64,000 nt of DNA from Peribacillus simplex NBRC 15720 = DSM 1321 (GTDB taxonomy: Bacteria > Bacillota > Bacilli > Bacillales > DSM-1321). Each line of letters begins with the position of its first letter. Position 1 is the stretch's first letter. The translations under genes and the position numbers were made by a program. This document shows positions 27,357 to 35,652 of this stretch, in pieces. The notes under the pieces were generated by a model. That model saw only the letters and a list, made by a program, of their open reading frames with translations. It was not told the DNA's origin and made no database searches. The stretch lies in assembly GCF_002243645.1 (NCBI RefSeq), contig NZ_CP017704.1, forward strand, positions 4,172,001-4,236,000, written 5' to 3'.

Positions 27357-27941
27357 TTGAAAACAGTGGGCTATATTCGTGTTAGTAGTGAATCCCAAAA
27401 CATTGCAAGACAAAAGAAGTCATTGAAAGAAGCAGGTTGTACAAAGTTTTATATAGAAAAACTTAGTGGTGCTTCAATGGAGCGTCCAGAATTACAAAGG
27501 ATGTTAGAAGAGCTTGAAGCAGGTGATATGGTTATCATCCATGAAATGAGTCGCCTATCACGGTCAACTAAAGATCTACTAGTAATTGTTGAAACGATAC
27601 AAAGTAAAGGTGCAGGATTAAAGTCAATTACAGATAAATGGTTAGACCTCTCTGACGACAACCCTATGAGTGAGCTTCTATTTACTATTTTTTCAGGTCT
27701 AGCACAGTTTGAACGTAAGATGATAAAGCAACGCCAAAAAGAAGGTATAGAGATAGCGAAAAGTGAAGGTAAATTCAAAGGACGTAAAACAAAGTTAATT
27801 GAAGGCGGTAAAGAAGAGCAACGGATGAAAGCGATAATTGAAGCCTATAAGAAAGGTAAGTCCATAAATGATATTCGTACAACCTTTAAAGTTGGTACAG
27901 GCACTATTTATAGATTGTTGGAGCGTGAAGGTATAAGGTAA
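27357..27941 (+). CDS. Serine recombinase (resolvase/invertase family)
   Basis: 194 residues. The resolvase domain has catalytic Ser in YIRVSSESQN (about residue 8), the arginines of MSRLSRSTKDL, and GLAQFERKMIKQRQKEGIEIAK. The C-terminal helix-turn-helix (KGKSINDIRTTFKVGTGTIYRLL) binds DNA. Length fits small resolvases, not large serine integrases. TTG 27357 is preferred, with GGAG 8 nt upstream; ATG 27342 is an alternative. Resolves co-integrates or inverts DNA at the adjacent repeats. Its co-occurrence with a tyrosine integrase suggests the island is composite. Confidence 0.92.
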   Translation: MKTVGYIRVSSESQNIARQKKSLKEAGCTKFYIEKLSGASMERPELQRMLEELEAGDMVIIHEMSRLSRSTKDLLVIVETIQSKGAGLKSITDKWLDLSDDNPMSELLFTIFSGLAQFERKMIKQRQKEGIEIAKSEGKFKGRKTKLIEGGKEEQRMKAIIEAYKKGKSINDIRTTFKVGTGTIYRLLEREGIR

Positions 27942-28215
27942 TAATATAAAACGATAAACATTGAAGGCATTTTTGAAGGGATGTCTTTTATTATTAGCTG
28001 GGCGGTACATATCACGAAAAACAAGATTATTAATTATGAAATATGTAGTAGTACTATCACACCTGAAAGTTGTTTCAAGTAAAAGTCCCTTCAATAAGTG
28101 TGGGGTTAGCTAAATAGATTTGTAATTTTTTTAATCATGAAAGGAAAGTGTTTCCTTTTATAGAAAAAAGTTGGATAATGAAGAATATAGAAAAAACAAT
28201 TAAAGGAGGGTAATT

Positions 28216-30435
28216 TTGGATAAGATCAAAGTAGAGATTAAAAACTGTTACGGTATCAATAATTTGGAAAATGAGTTTGATTTCACAGCAGGAAAGTCTA
28301 CACAAATCATTTATGCACCAAACGGGGTAATGAAAACATCGTTTGCTAACATTTTTGATGACTACAGTAAAGGTACTGAGTCCAAAGACCTGATATTTCC
28401 TATGAAAGAATCTCATAGAGTTATTAAGAATAATGCTGAAGAGGATATTAATCCTGAATCAATATTCGTAATTAAACCGTATGAGAAATCATTTAAATCT
28501 AATAGAATGTCAACGTTATTAGTAAAGGAAGAGTTAAGAAGGCAATATGATGAAATCCATGAAAAAATTGATATTGAAAAAGATAAACTTATAGAGATTT
28601 TAAAATCTTCAACAGGATTAAGAAGTAATATTGAAGAGGCTATTTGTAATTCTTTTGGTTCTAATTTAAATAGTTTTCTTCAGATCTTGAGCCAACTTGA
28701 GGATTGGATTAAAGATGATAGCGAACTGCCATATAGTCATATTATCTATAATAAAATCTTTAATGATAAAGTCGTTGCCTTTTTAGAGACAGGCGATATC
28801 AAAAGCCAAATAATAGAATACATAAAAAAATATGAGGAGTTAATTAATAAATCCTCATTCCTGAAGAAATCGTTTAATCATTATAATGCAACAACAGTCC
28901 ATAAAAACTTAAAGGATAATGGTTTCTTCCAAGTTGGTCACTCCATTAATCTTAACGTAGATGGGGAGAAACAGGAAATAACTGATCAGAATAAATTCTT
29001 GAAGTTAATAAAGGATGCAAAAGAAGAGATTTTAAATGATGATACTTTACAGACGATTTTTAATGATATTGATAGAAAAATTTCAAATGCTCAACTAAGA
29101 GAGTTTAGAGATTATTTATTTGACCATCAAGAGATTTTAACAGAATTAGCTGATTTGAGTATTTTTAAGCAAAAGTTATGGATTTCTTATTTAAAAGACA
29201 ATAAGGATGTATATGATAATCTTTTAATTGAATACAAGAAGGGACAGGATGGAATTAAAAAAATATTGGAAAAGGCAAAGAATGGTGAGACTGATTGGGA
29301 AAACGTAATTGAAATATTCAATAGAAGGTTTTTTGTTCCGTACAGGTTAGGTATAAAAAATAAAGAGGATTCAGTTTTAAAAGACATAGCACCAAGTGTT
29401 GATTACTACTATAAGGATCGATCCGAAAATATAGATGAAGATTTGTTGCTAAAGGTATTAAGCCAAGGAGAGAGACGAACCCTATATCTATTAAATATTA
29501 TCTTTGAAATAGAATCTAGAAAAAAGCAGGGGATTAAGACTCTTTTTATTGTAGATGATATTGCTGATTCATTTGATTATAAGAATAAATACGCAATAAT
29601 TGAATATCTAAAGGAAGTATCTGAACACGATGATTTCTTCACAATTATTTTAACTCATAATTTTGATTTCTTTAGAACAGTACAGGAAAGAATTAGTGGA
29701 AGTAGTAAGTACGCAGGTTCATTTATGGCAGTTAAAGAAAATGATTATATAAAGTTAGAGAATCTTAAGTATAGATATATAAGTAATCCACTAAAGGATT
29801 GGAAACAAAATTTATCAGACAATGCTAAGTTAGTAGCTTCAGTTACATTTGCAAGGAATATTGCTGAGTATATTGGAGATGATGAAAATTTCAATAAATT
29901 GACATCGATTTTACACTTGAAGGAAGCTACAAAAGCTTTGAAAATTAAGGACTTGCAGGAAATTTATAAGAGTATCTTTAGAGATTTAGGTGACATTGAA
30001 CTAGATAACTCTGATAGAAGGCTCTATGATATCATTTTTGAAGTAGCAGACCAAATTATTAGTTCAAATTCTGAGTCAGTAGCTAATCTTGAAAATAAAG
30101 TTGTTTTGTCGATTGCAATTAGATTAAATGCTGAATTGTATATGATAAATATGATTAATGATAATCAGTTCATTTCTACGATAAATAAAAACCAGACTGG
30201 AAAATTGTTCGGTGAATTTAGGAAGCGTTTCCCAGGAGAATTAAGTAGTATAGGAGTCCTTGAGAAAGTAAATATTATGACTCCAGAAAATATTCATTTG
30301 AACTCCTTTATGTTTGAACCTATATTAGATATTTCAGACCATCATTTACAGCAACTATACAAAGATGTCCTGAGATTACTGGAAGAAGCAAAAGTTACAG
30401 AGGTACTAAAGGAGGTTGCATCTGCACAGCAATAA
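28216..30435 (+). CDS. SMC/ABC-type ATPase with atypical Walker A, defence-like
   Basis: 739 residues. N-terminal nucleotide-binding half with Walker A-like APNGVMKTS (34-42), where Met replaces the usual small residue before Lys. A coiled-coil-rich middle (about 90-390) is followed by the signature LSQGERR (415-421), Walker B TLFIVDDIADSFD (D447 D448) and the switch histidine LTHN (479-482). This is the layout of RecF/SMC-like ATPases used in several phage-defence systems. The last 200 residues are helical and without a recognised effector motif. TTG 28216 follows AAAGGAGGG by 5 nt. Function unknown; anti-phage defence is an inference from fold and island setting. Confidence 0.8.
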   Translation: MDKIKVEIKNCYGINNLENEFDFTAGKSTQIIYAPNGVMKTSFANIFDDYSKGTESKDLIFPMKESHRVIKNNAEEDINPESIFVIKPYEKSFKSNRMSTLLVKEELRRQYDEIHEKIDIEKDKLIEILKSSTGLRSNIEEAICNSFGSNLNSFLQILSQLEDWIKDDSELPYSHIIYNKIFNDKVVAFLETGDIKSQIIEYIKKYEELINKSSFLKKSFNHYNATTVHKNLKDNGFFQVGHSINLNVDGEKQEITDQNKFLKLIKDAKEEILNDDTLQTIFNDIDRKISNAQLREFRDYLFDHQEILTELADLSIFKQKLWISYLKDNKDVYDNLLIEYKKGQDGIKKILEKAKNGETDWENVIEIFNRRFFVPYRLGIKNKEDSVLKDIAPSVDYYYKDRSENIDEDLLLKVLSQGERRTLYLLNIIFEIESRKKQGIKTLFIVDDIADSFDYKNKYAIIEYLKEVSEHDDFFTIILTHNFDFFRTVQERISGSSKYAGSFMAVKENDYIKLENLKYRYISNPLKDWKQNLSDNAKLVASVTFARNIAEYIGDDENFNKLTSILHLKEATKALKIKDLQEIYKSIFRDLGDIELDNSDRRLYDIIFEVADQIISSNSESVANLENKVVLSIAIRLNAELYMINMINDNQFISTINKNQTGKLFGEFRKRFPGELSSIGVLEKVNIMTPENIHLNSFMFEPILDISDHHLQQLYKDVLRLLEEAKVTEVLKEVASAQQ

Positions 30436-30496
30436 ACCTAAAACAGCACTTGTCCATTTTGAGGAAACAATAAGTCTTAAAACACTCATTAAGCAG

Positions 30497-30522
30497 GACA
30501 CTCTATTTGAGTGTCTTTTGTA
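30497..30522 (+). terminator. Hairpin terminator after the ATPase gene
   Basis: GACACTC (30497-30503), loop TATTT, GAGTGTC (30509-30515), then TTTTGTATTT. Confidence 0.65.
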
Positions 30523-30629
30523 TTTCTGGTGAGCGTAATTATACCTTTTGGAATTATAGTATTTTATAAGCACTTATGCTCCCTCAATCAGCGTTGAAGC
30601 ACAAAAGAAATAAAAAGGAGTGTTTAATA

Positions 30630-31205
30630 TTGAGTTGGGAAGTAATGACCAGCAACGATTATCCATGTAAATGCGGAAAAGGAACATACACATATATAAG
30701 CGAAATGGACGATTGGTCAAGAAGTCGAGAGGAATACATTCTTAATTGTGACTACTGTAAAGAGAAATATGTTTTTAGTGAAGGTTCTTTTATTTCGAAT
30801 GAAGTAGTAAAAATAACTACCAAATTTCATAAACAAATTGATAAATACGTTGATGAATTAAATGATTATATGAAAAACACTTATGATTCTTCGTGGTTAA
30901 TGTTATTTAACTCATGTAAAACAAAAAAGGACTACTGGAACAGGTTAGTAAGGATAAAAAAGGAACTTGGAATATATTCACACTCACTAGGGACTTTTTA
31001 TAAAGATGTCAAGGGTTATGAAAGCATTGAGAACTACTTATTACAATTATTTTACAGTTATTCCACATATAAAGAGACAGACCACCATATTTTCGACAGA
31101 CTTGTGAAGCTTATGGATATTAGCGATAAACAAATACAAGAAATAAAAACACAGATTTCAATAGTCTATATTGAAATGAAAGAGGAATTAAAGACTGTTA
31201 CATAA
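30630..31205 (+). CDS. Unknown zinc-ribbon protein
   Basis: 191 residues. An N-terminal zinc ribbon has C13-x-C15 (CKCGKG) and C40-x2-C43 (CDYCKEKY), followed by a helical, mostly charged region without recognised motifs. TTG 30630 is chosen because AAGGAG lies 9-10 nt upstream; the frame stays open to 30576. It follows the ATPase by about 195 bp across a hairpin, so the two may be one module or separate. No family assignment. Confidence 0.7.
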   Translation: MSWEVMTSNDYPCKCGKGTYTYISEMDDWSRSREEYILNCDYCKEKYVFSEGSFISNEVVKITTKFHKQIDKYVDELNDYMKNTYDSSWLMLFNSCKTKKDYWNRLVRIKKELGIYSHSLGTFYKDVKGYESIENYLLQLFYSYSTYKETDHHIFDRLVKLMDISDKQIQEIKTQISIVYIEMKEELKTVT

Positions 31206-31656
31206 TTAATTCGTCACTACGATAATTCCAAGATGTATAAGCACACGCTCCTTGTAATCTAATAAACATATAAATAGAATGAAAAAAGTGAATAAACGTC
31301 GATTTAATCATGTTTTCTATAAAAATTCTATCTCTCGTACAGACCTATCGCAAAATTAATGGAAAGAACTTGGGAATAGGAATAAATTGAGTAAAATTAA
31401 TATTACCATTTAAGCTAACCATGTAGGCACTCTTAAAGGGTGTCTTTTATGTTTTTAGTCGGGGTACTTTTCACCAATTAATTTGATTAGTGTATTGAAA
31501 TATGTAGTAGCTCTATCACCCCCGCAATCATTAATCTTTATTAATTAATAACTATGTATTGAAATCTTTAATTCAATTGATTATAATAAAAAAATGAAAT
31601 GACGGTCTAAGTTCGAAAAGTGACCGTTATACTGACCTGAAGAAAAACAGCGATAT
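31206..31656. other. Non-coding right end of the island
   Basis: No gene seen in 450 bp. GGCACTC/GGGTGTC plus TTTT near 31424-31452 is terminator-like. GAAATATGTAGTAG followed by CTATCAC at 31497-31519 repeats 28038-28060 nearly exactly, and CCCCCGCAATC near 31519 repeats 25460. The right arm-type site lies at 31621-31637. Confidence 0.55.
31621..31637 (-). repeat. Right arm-type site, inverted partner of 21175
   Basis: TGACCGTTATACTGACC, the exact reverse complement of 21175-21191, located 20 bp inside the right attachment site. GACGGTC nearby (31601) is a further half-site. Confidence 0.65.
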
Positions 31657-31736
<80 letters not shown>

Positions 31737-31737
31737 T

Positions 31738-31773
31738 AAAAATCCAAAACCTTCTAAGGTTTTGGATTTTTTA
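31738..31773 (+). terminator. Intrinsic terminator of tRNA-Arg
   Basis: AAAATCCAAAACCTT (31738-31752) and AAGGTTTTGGATTTT (31755-31769) with T run. Probably the original terminator of the tRNA gene before island insertion. Confidence 0.85.
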
Positions 31774-31926
31774 CTTTTTTGAGCTGTTTAAGTTAACGAG
31801 GGTAATTTCGATTTGCATCCTTTTAACTATTAATGTTCGTATGACGATAAGAAGTTTTTTATTTCATATTTATCGCAGGTGGATGACCTTTTATGTCGAA
31901 CTTGTTATAAATAAGGAGATGTTTAA

Positions 31927-32127
31927 ATGAATAAAGATAGATTATTCAAGTTCATTCAAACTTCCACTCGGGGTAATTTCTTCTCAGTCGAAATATCCGA
32001 AGATGGAACTGAAGTGGTCCAATTAGCCAAGGAGTTAGAAAAAGAAGGAAGAATCAAGTTAAGGGAATGCACACGGAAAGAACAAGGCGTTTATCTGGAA
32101 GGAATACTTAAGTTTGTGCCTAGCTAA
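31927..32127 (+). CDS. Small unknown protein, 66 residues
   Basis: ATG 31927 with ATAAGGAG 8 nt before it. Mixed-charge soluble protein (MNKDRLFKFIQTS...LKFVPS), no signal, no membrane segment, no family recognised. Followed by a very strong hairpin terminator, which supports it as a real monocistronic gene. Confidence 0.65.
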   Translation: MNKDRLFKFIQTSTRGNFFSVEISEDGTEVVQLAKELEKEGRIKLRECTRKEQGVYLEGILKFVPS

Positions 32128-32165
32128 TACTTAATGAGCTCTAACGAAGGATTTATATTTGTATG

Positions 32166-32216
32166 CTCAAAAAAAACTGTAGGCATCCATGATTGGATGC
32201 CTACAGTTTTTTTGAG
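32166..32216. terminator. Very long perfect hairpin terminator
   Basis: The stem spans 32166-32188 and 32195-32216, including A8 and T7 flanks, so it can act in both directions. Core GTAGGCATCC/GGATGCCTAC. Confidence 0.85.
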
Positions 32217-32231
32217 GGTTTGTAAAACGTT

Positions 32232-32290
32232 GCCTCCAGGTACTCGCTTTCCGCGGGCGGTCCGGGAGTCTCGCACCTTTCGTTCCAATC
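32232..32290 (-). repeat. Fragment of a Bacillus-type intergenic repeat
   Basis: The GC-rich block CTCGCTTTCCGCGGGCGG with CCGGGAGTCTCGC following is unlike its AT-rich surroundings. It resembles GC-rich dispersed intergenic repeats I recall from Bacillus-group genomes. No second copy lies in this window, so this is from memory and unproven. Confidence 0.4.
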
Positions 32291-32335
32291 AATATTGTTA
32301 TAAATTATAGATAGAACTCCTTTTGTCTACAAACT

Positions 32336-32365
32336 AAGGCATCCATAATCGGATGCCTTTTTTCT
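32336..32365 (+). terminator. Second GGCATCC hairpin
   Basis: AAGGCATCC (32336-32344), loop ATAATC, GGATGCCTT (32351-32359), T6. The stem core is the same as in the hairpin at 32181-32202. Confidence 0.6.
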
Positions 32366-32368
32366 ATA

Positions 32369-32632
32369 TCAAATTCTATTTAATGTTTGGAGATTTTTTT
32401 TGATGATTTCACGGTTTTTGATTATTGCAGTCTTCAATTCTTCGACGGTTGAACTTTTATCATCATCTTCATTAAGTTGCATCATCGCACTTGATTGGTT
32501 TTGTATAAGTATTTCGATCGTATCGCGTAATTCTGGCAGTGATACCTTGTATTGTTCAGATAAATGATGTAATGCCTTGTGTAAATCAGTGTTATGGATT
32601 GAAGGAACAATCGCATCGTTTTCATCTTTCAA
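32369..32632 (-). CDS. Small unknown protein, 87 residues
   Basis: TTG 32632 with GAGGAGG 8-9 nt upstream on the minus strand. Hydrophilic and predicted all-helical (HHLSEQYKVSLPELRDTIEILIQ), no cysteines or membrane segment. No family recognised. Divergent from the DUF2087 regulator. The 270 bp between them hold the promoter of that regulator and nothing else seen. Confidence 0.65.
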   Translation of the reverse strand: MKDENDAIVPSIHNTDLHKALHHLSEQYKVSLPELRDTIEILIQNQSSAMMQLNEDDDKSSTVEELKTAIIKNREIIKKNLQTLNRI

Positions 32633-32836
32633 TAATATATCCTCCTCTAAAGCTTATTCACGCTTATTTAGCATATTATTGAGGGATGATAATTATACAA
32701 AGAAGGCTCTATTTCGACATGGGAAATTACGCTTGTTATTCAATATACAATATCGGCATAGTGCAATGGGAATCGAAGCACTTCTGACTATCAAGTTTGA
32801 TACTTTGCTGGAATTATAAATAAATCAGAAAAAATA

Positions 32837-32865
32837 TTGACATAAAGCAAACAAATTAATATTAT
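32837..32865 (+). promoter_or_regulatory. Sigma-A promoter of the DUF2087 regulator
   Basis: TTGACA (32837-32842), 17-bp spacer, TATTAT (32860-32865). Confidence 0.7.
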
Positions 32866-32905
32866 GTTTATTATATTATAAACTTTATAGGGAAGTGTTT
32901 GTTTT

Positions 32906-33661
32906 ATGAAGAACGCTGAAATGTTTTGGAGCGCATCCCAGGATGAGCTTAAACAGGGGTATATCGAAGGTGAGAATCAATATGTTTGTTTGCTGTGCGG
33001 GAATGAAATTGAAAAGGGGGTAGTATACCCGAAAGATGGGGTTCTTTATGAAGCGAAGAGGTATATGCGAATTCATATTGAACATGCACACCACTCTGTT
33101 TTTGAATACTTGATTGATCTCGATAAAAAACTTACAGGTCTCACGGACCATCAAAATCGCCTTCTTCGCCTTTTTTACCAAGGGAAGAATGATGCTGAGG
33201 TTCAGGAGGAAATGGGAATTGGCAGTCCTTCCACCATTCGGAACCATCGCTTTGTGTTGAAAGAGAAAGAGCGTCAGGCTAAGTTGTTTTTAGCCCTGAT
33301 GGAACTTTTGAAAGATAAAGATGAACATGCGCCGGCATTTATCCCGCTTCATCAAAAAGCAAGGATGGTCGATGATCGTTATAACGTTACCGAGGATGAA
33401 AAGGTGATTGTATTGAAAAAATACTTCCCTAAAGGCAGTCAGGATGCATTAAAGTCTTTCCCGCCAAAGGAAAAACAAAGGCTGATCATTCTCCAAGAAA
33501 TTATGAACCGTTTTGAAAATGAGCGGAAATACGAAGAAAAAGAAATCAATCAAATATTGGGTGCCGTTTATCACGATCATGTTCTTTTGAGAAGATATTT
33601 AATAGAATATGGATTCTTGGATAGAAAGCCTGATGGGAGCCAATATTGGCTGAAGAAATGA
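32906..33661 (+). CDS. DUF2087-containing transcriptional regulator
   Basis: 251 residues in three parts: an N-terminal zinc-binding-like region with CLLCG and a later HIEHAHH; a LuxR/sigma-region-4-like helix-turn-helix (LTDHQNRLLRLFYQGKNDAEVQEEMGIGSPSTIRNHRF, about 78-115); and a C-terminal DUF2087 domain (VLKKYFPKGSQDALKSFPPKEKQRLIILQEIMNRFE, then YLIEYGFLDRKPDGSQYW). Targets unknown. The next gene follows after 15 bp and is probably co-transcribed. Confidence 0.8.
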   Translation: MKNAEMFWSASQDELKQGYIEGENQYVCLLCGNEIEKGVVYPKDGVLYEAKRYMRIHIEHAHHSVFEYLIDLDKKLTGLTDHQNRLLRLFYQGKNDAEVQEEMGIGSPSTIRNHRFVLKEKERQAKLFLALMELLKDKDEHAPAFIPLHQKARMVDDRYNVTEDEKVIVLKKYFPKGSQDALKSFPPKEKQRLIILQEIMNRFENERKYEEKEINQILGAVYHDHVLLRRYLIEYGFLDRKPDGSQYWLKK

Positions 33662-33676
33662 TGACTGGAGGCAAGA

Positions 33677-34036
33677 ATGATGGATCGTAAAAAAGAATTG
33701 AAGCAATTATATAAAGAAACGAAAGTTGAAGCAGGAGTTTACCAAATCAGAAATACGGTAAATAATAAAGTCTTTATCGGAAGCACCAGGAATTTAAAGA
33801 CGTTGAAGGGGAAACAATTTGAATTGGAAATGGGAACAAATACCAATAAAGTGCTGCAAGGTGAGTGGAACCAATATGGAAAAGATGCTTTTACTTTTGA
33901 GGTACTGGAGGTATTGAAGCCGAAAGAAACAGGATTTTTTGATGTTAAACGGGAATTGAAAAAACTTGAAGAAGAGTGGATGGAAAAAATACAGCCATAT
34001 GAAGAACGGGGATACAATAGAATGAAATCTAACTGA
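33677..34036 (+). CDS. GIY-YIG domain protein
   Basis: 119 residues. The N-terminal motif GVYQIRNTVNNKVFIGSTRNL matches the GIY-YIG nuclease fold (GVY...FIG), with the conserved Arg after the second motif; NQYGKDAFTFEVLE follows. Small stand-alone members of this family are common beside DUF2087 regulators in Bacillus. Whether it cuts DNA is unknown. ATG 33677 (ATG 33680 also possible) after CTGGAGGC. Confidence 0.8.
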   Translation: MMDRKKELKQLYKETKVEAGVYQIRNTVNNKVFIGSTRNLKTLKGKQFELEMGTNTNKVLQGEWNQYGKDAFTFEVLEVLKPKETGFFDVKRELKKLEEEWMEKIQPYEERGYNRMKSN

Positions 34037-34180
34037 CTTGTACGTAGCCTATAGAGACTCTCCGCGATTCCCAGCTCCGATATACCTTAATGCATTTCAT
34101 TCTTATTTCTTTATGATAAATAAGGTATTATGGAAGCAGATGGTAATATATTTTAATGTTTATGGTTAGGAGGTGCTGGG

Positions 34181-34458
34181 ATGGAAAAAGGAGATCGGTA
34201 TCTACGGGCGAAAAAAGGGTCGAAAATCTTAAGGTATTCTACATTCATATAACCGTATATGTATTGGTGAATGTCATGTTGTTTGTGATTAACCTATTAA
34301 CGGATCCTGGTTATTGGTGGTTCCTTTATCCCCTTGGAGGGTGGGGGATTGGTGTTCTGATACACGAAATTACTACCCTTGCGCAAGGAAACTTCGGATC
34401 CGAGTGGGAAGAAAGAAAAATAAAGGAATACATGGAAAAGGATAAAAAGAACGGCTGA
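34181..34458 (+). pseudogene. 2TM-domain membrane protein with a -1 frameshift
   Basis: ATG 34181 stands 7 nt after AGGAGG and begins MEKGDRYLRAKK, as the family does. The rest (KRVENLKVFYIHITVYVLVNV..., two helices, GWGIGVLIHEITT, EWEERKIKEYME) is in the -1 frame. The switch occurs at six A followed by GGG (34211-34219). A one-base deletion in the A run, a sequencing error or programmed -1 slippage could explain it. An uninterrupted ORF from 34156 exists, but its first 20 residues translate the RBS region and look non-native. Confidence 0.65.
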
Positions 34459-34478
34459 ATTTGGGCGTGTTCAAACCG

Positions 34479-34502
34479 GGAGTCATTTATGGCTCTTTTT
34501 TT
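34479..34502 (+). terminator. Weak hairpin terminator
   Basis: GAGTCA (34480-34485) pairs with TGGCTC (34490-34495), with one U-G pair, then seven T. Confidence 0.6.
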
Positions 34503-34633
34503 GTGGGAAGATAATCAGGGATCTCACTTGTTGTTAGTTTTTAAATGGTTTAAGCTAGTAATGAGGGACCTGTTTGTAAATAGGGGGGACCCGTGGAGGA
34601 CCTTCAATAAATAATTAATTTTAGGAGTTGCGG

Positions 34634-34807
34634 ATGAAAAAAATAGGATGGGCCATAACGGGGATAGGAGCAATTATTGCGCTGGGGGCCTTGCTTTATC
34701 CTTTGAATGTTATTGATAAAACACTATGTATATATTTTTTGCTTGGCGGTGCAGGGTTAATGTTCGTCGGATCTATGTTCAGGGCTTTTTTGCTCCTGAA
34801 AAGATGA
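34634..34807 (+). CDS. Small two-helix membrane protein, 57 residues
   Basis: ATG 34634 with TAGGAG 6 nt upstream gives MKKIGWAITGIGAIIALGAL..., two hydrophobic segments (about 5-21 and 32-48) and a basic end FLLLKR. No family named. It lies 43 bp before the DUF202 gene and may be in the same unit. Confidence 0.55.
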   Translation: MKKIGWAITGIGAIIALGALLYPLNVIDKTLCIYFLLGGAGLMFVGSMFRAFLLLKR

Positions 34808-34850
34808 CTGATTTTAAGGTTGATCAAAAACATTCGATTAAGGTGATATC

Positions 34851-35210
34851 ATGGAGAAAAACCAATTGAAATATGCCCAGCAGCATCTGGCTAATGAACG
34901 CACCTTCTTAGCGTGGATAAGAACGGTGATTGCAATAGTGGGGGTTGGTTTTCTTGCGACAAGCCTGCATTTTACGATTGGTGTTCATCGGGATGCCCGG
35001 ATTGACTTGATCAGTATCGTGCTGGGGATGTTTGCGTGTGCGTTGGGCCTTGTGATTACAGTGCTGGCGACGTTCGGTTATCTTCAGAAGAAGCGGCAAA
35101 TCAATGAAGGGGCGTTTCAGCCCTCAAGTGCGCACGTAATTCTAATCGCTGTTTTCATGGTCATATTATTATCGATGATCATTTTATATTTTGTTTTCAT
35201 AAAAGTTTAA
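34851..35210 (+). CDS. DUF202 (YidH-type) membrane protein
   Basis: 119 residues, three hydrophobic helices. The family signature LANERTFLAWIRTVIAIVGVGF is at the N-terminus. Function of DUF202 proteins is unknown. Followed by an intrinsic terminator. Confidence 0.85.
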   Translation: MEKNQLKYAQQHLANERTFLAWIRTVIAIVGVGFLATSLHFTIGVHRDARIDLISIVLGMFACALGLVITVLATFGYLQKKRQINEGAFQPSSAHVILIAVFMVILLSMIILYFVFIKV

Positions 35211-35242
35211 AACTGTCCTAACCAATATAGGGCAGTTTTTTT
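35209..35242 (+). terminator. Intrinsic terminator after the DUF202 gene
   Basis: AAACTGTCCTA pairs with TAGGGCAGTTT (one mismatch), followed by T run. Confidence 0.75.
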
Positions 35243-35640
35243 AGTTTCTACTATTATATACTTATTCTAACATCTCAACGGGAAGATTTCTTCCATTGAT
35301 TAAATTCAATCAAAAAACGAAAGCTTGATAAACACTGAATCTCATTTTGGTTATGAAAGAGTAATTAAAACCTTTTCATTCCGTATTGTACACGTCAGCC
35401 ATAGTGAAACTTAGGCTTCACCGGAAGGGTATATCAGCGGCTAGGAAAGATCGATCAAGTTTTGTCTTTTGTCTTCCTTGAAAAATAATTTATCAGCCGA
35501 CTTCAGTTTGTAAGTAAACTTCACATGGGCAATGCTAGCTTTAAAACTCTTGGAAGTACTTTACTTCATTCAATTTCGATCACGTTTTAATTATTTGTTT
35601 AATTTCCATTTTGTGAGATATGATAAAGAGGAACTAAAAG
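35243..35640. other. Non-coding stretch of about 400 bp
   Basis: No open frame with a credible start, no RNA gene and no strong hairpin are seen. It presumably contains the promoter of the following GNAT gene. Confidence 0.5.
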
Positions 35641-35652
35641 GAGGTCATCAAG

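Noticed and set aside
28216..31205. Known Septu, Gabija or RloC/PrrC system
   Set aside because: The ATPase has no visible nuclease or HEPN motif, and the HNH gene is separate and differently built; assigning a named system would go beyond the sequence.
32577..32819. 80-residue plus-strand frame before the DUF2087 gene
   Set aside because: Starts inside the minus-strand gene, has no RBS, and its product resembles nothing.
34156..34180. Upstream ATG giving an unbroken 2TM ORF
   Set aside because: Its first codons translate the AGGAGG region and match no family start; the frameshift explanation fits better.
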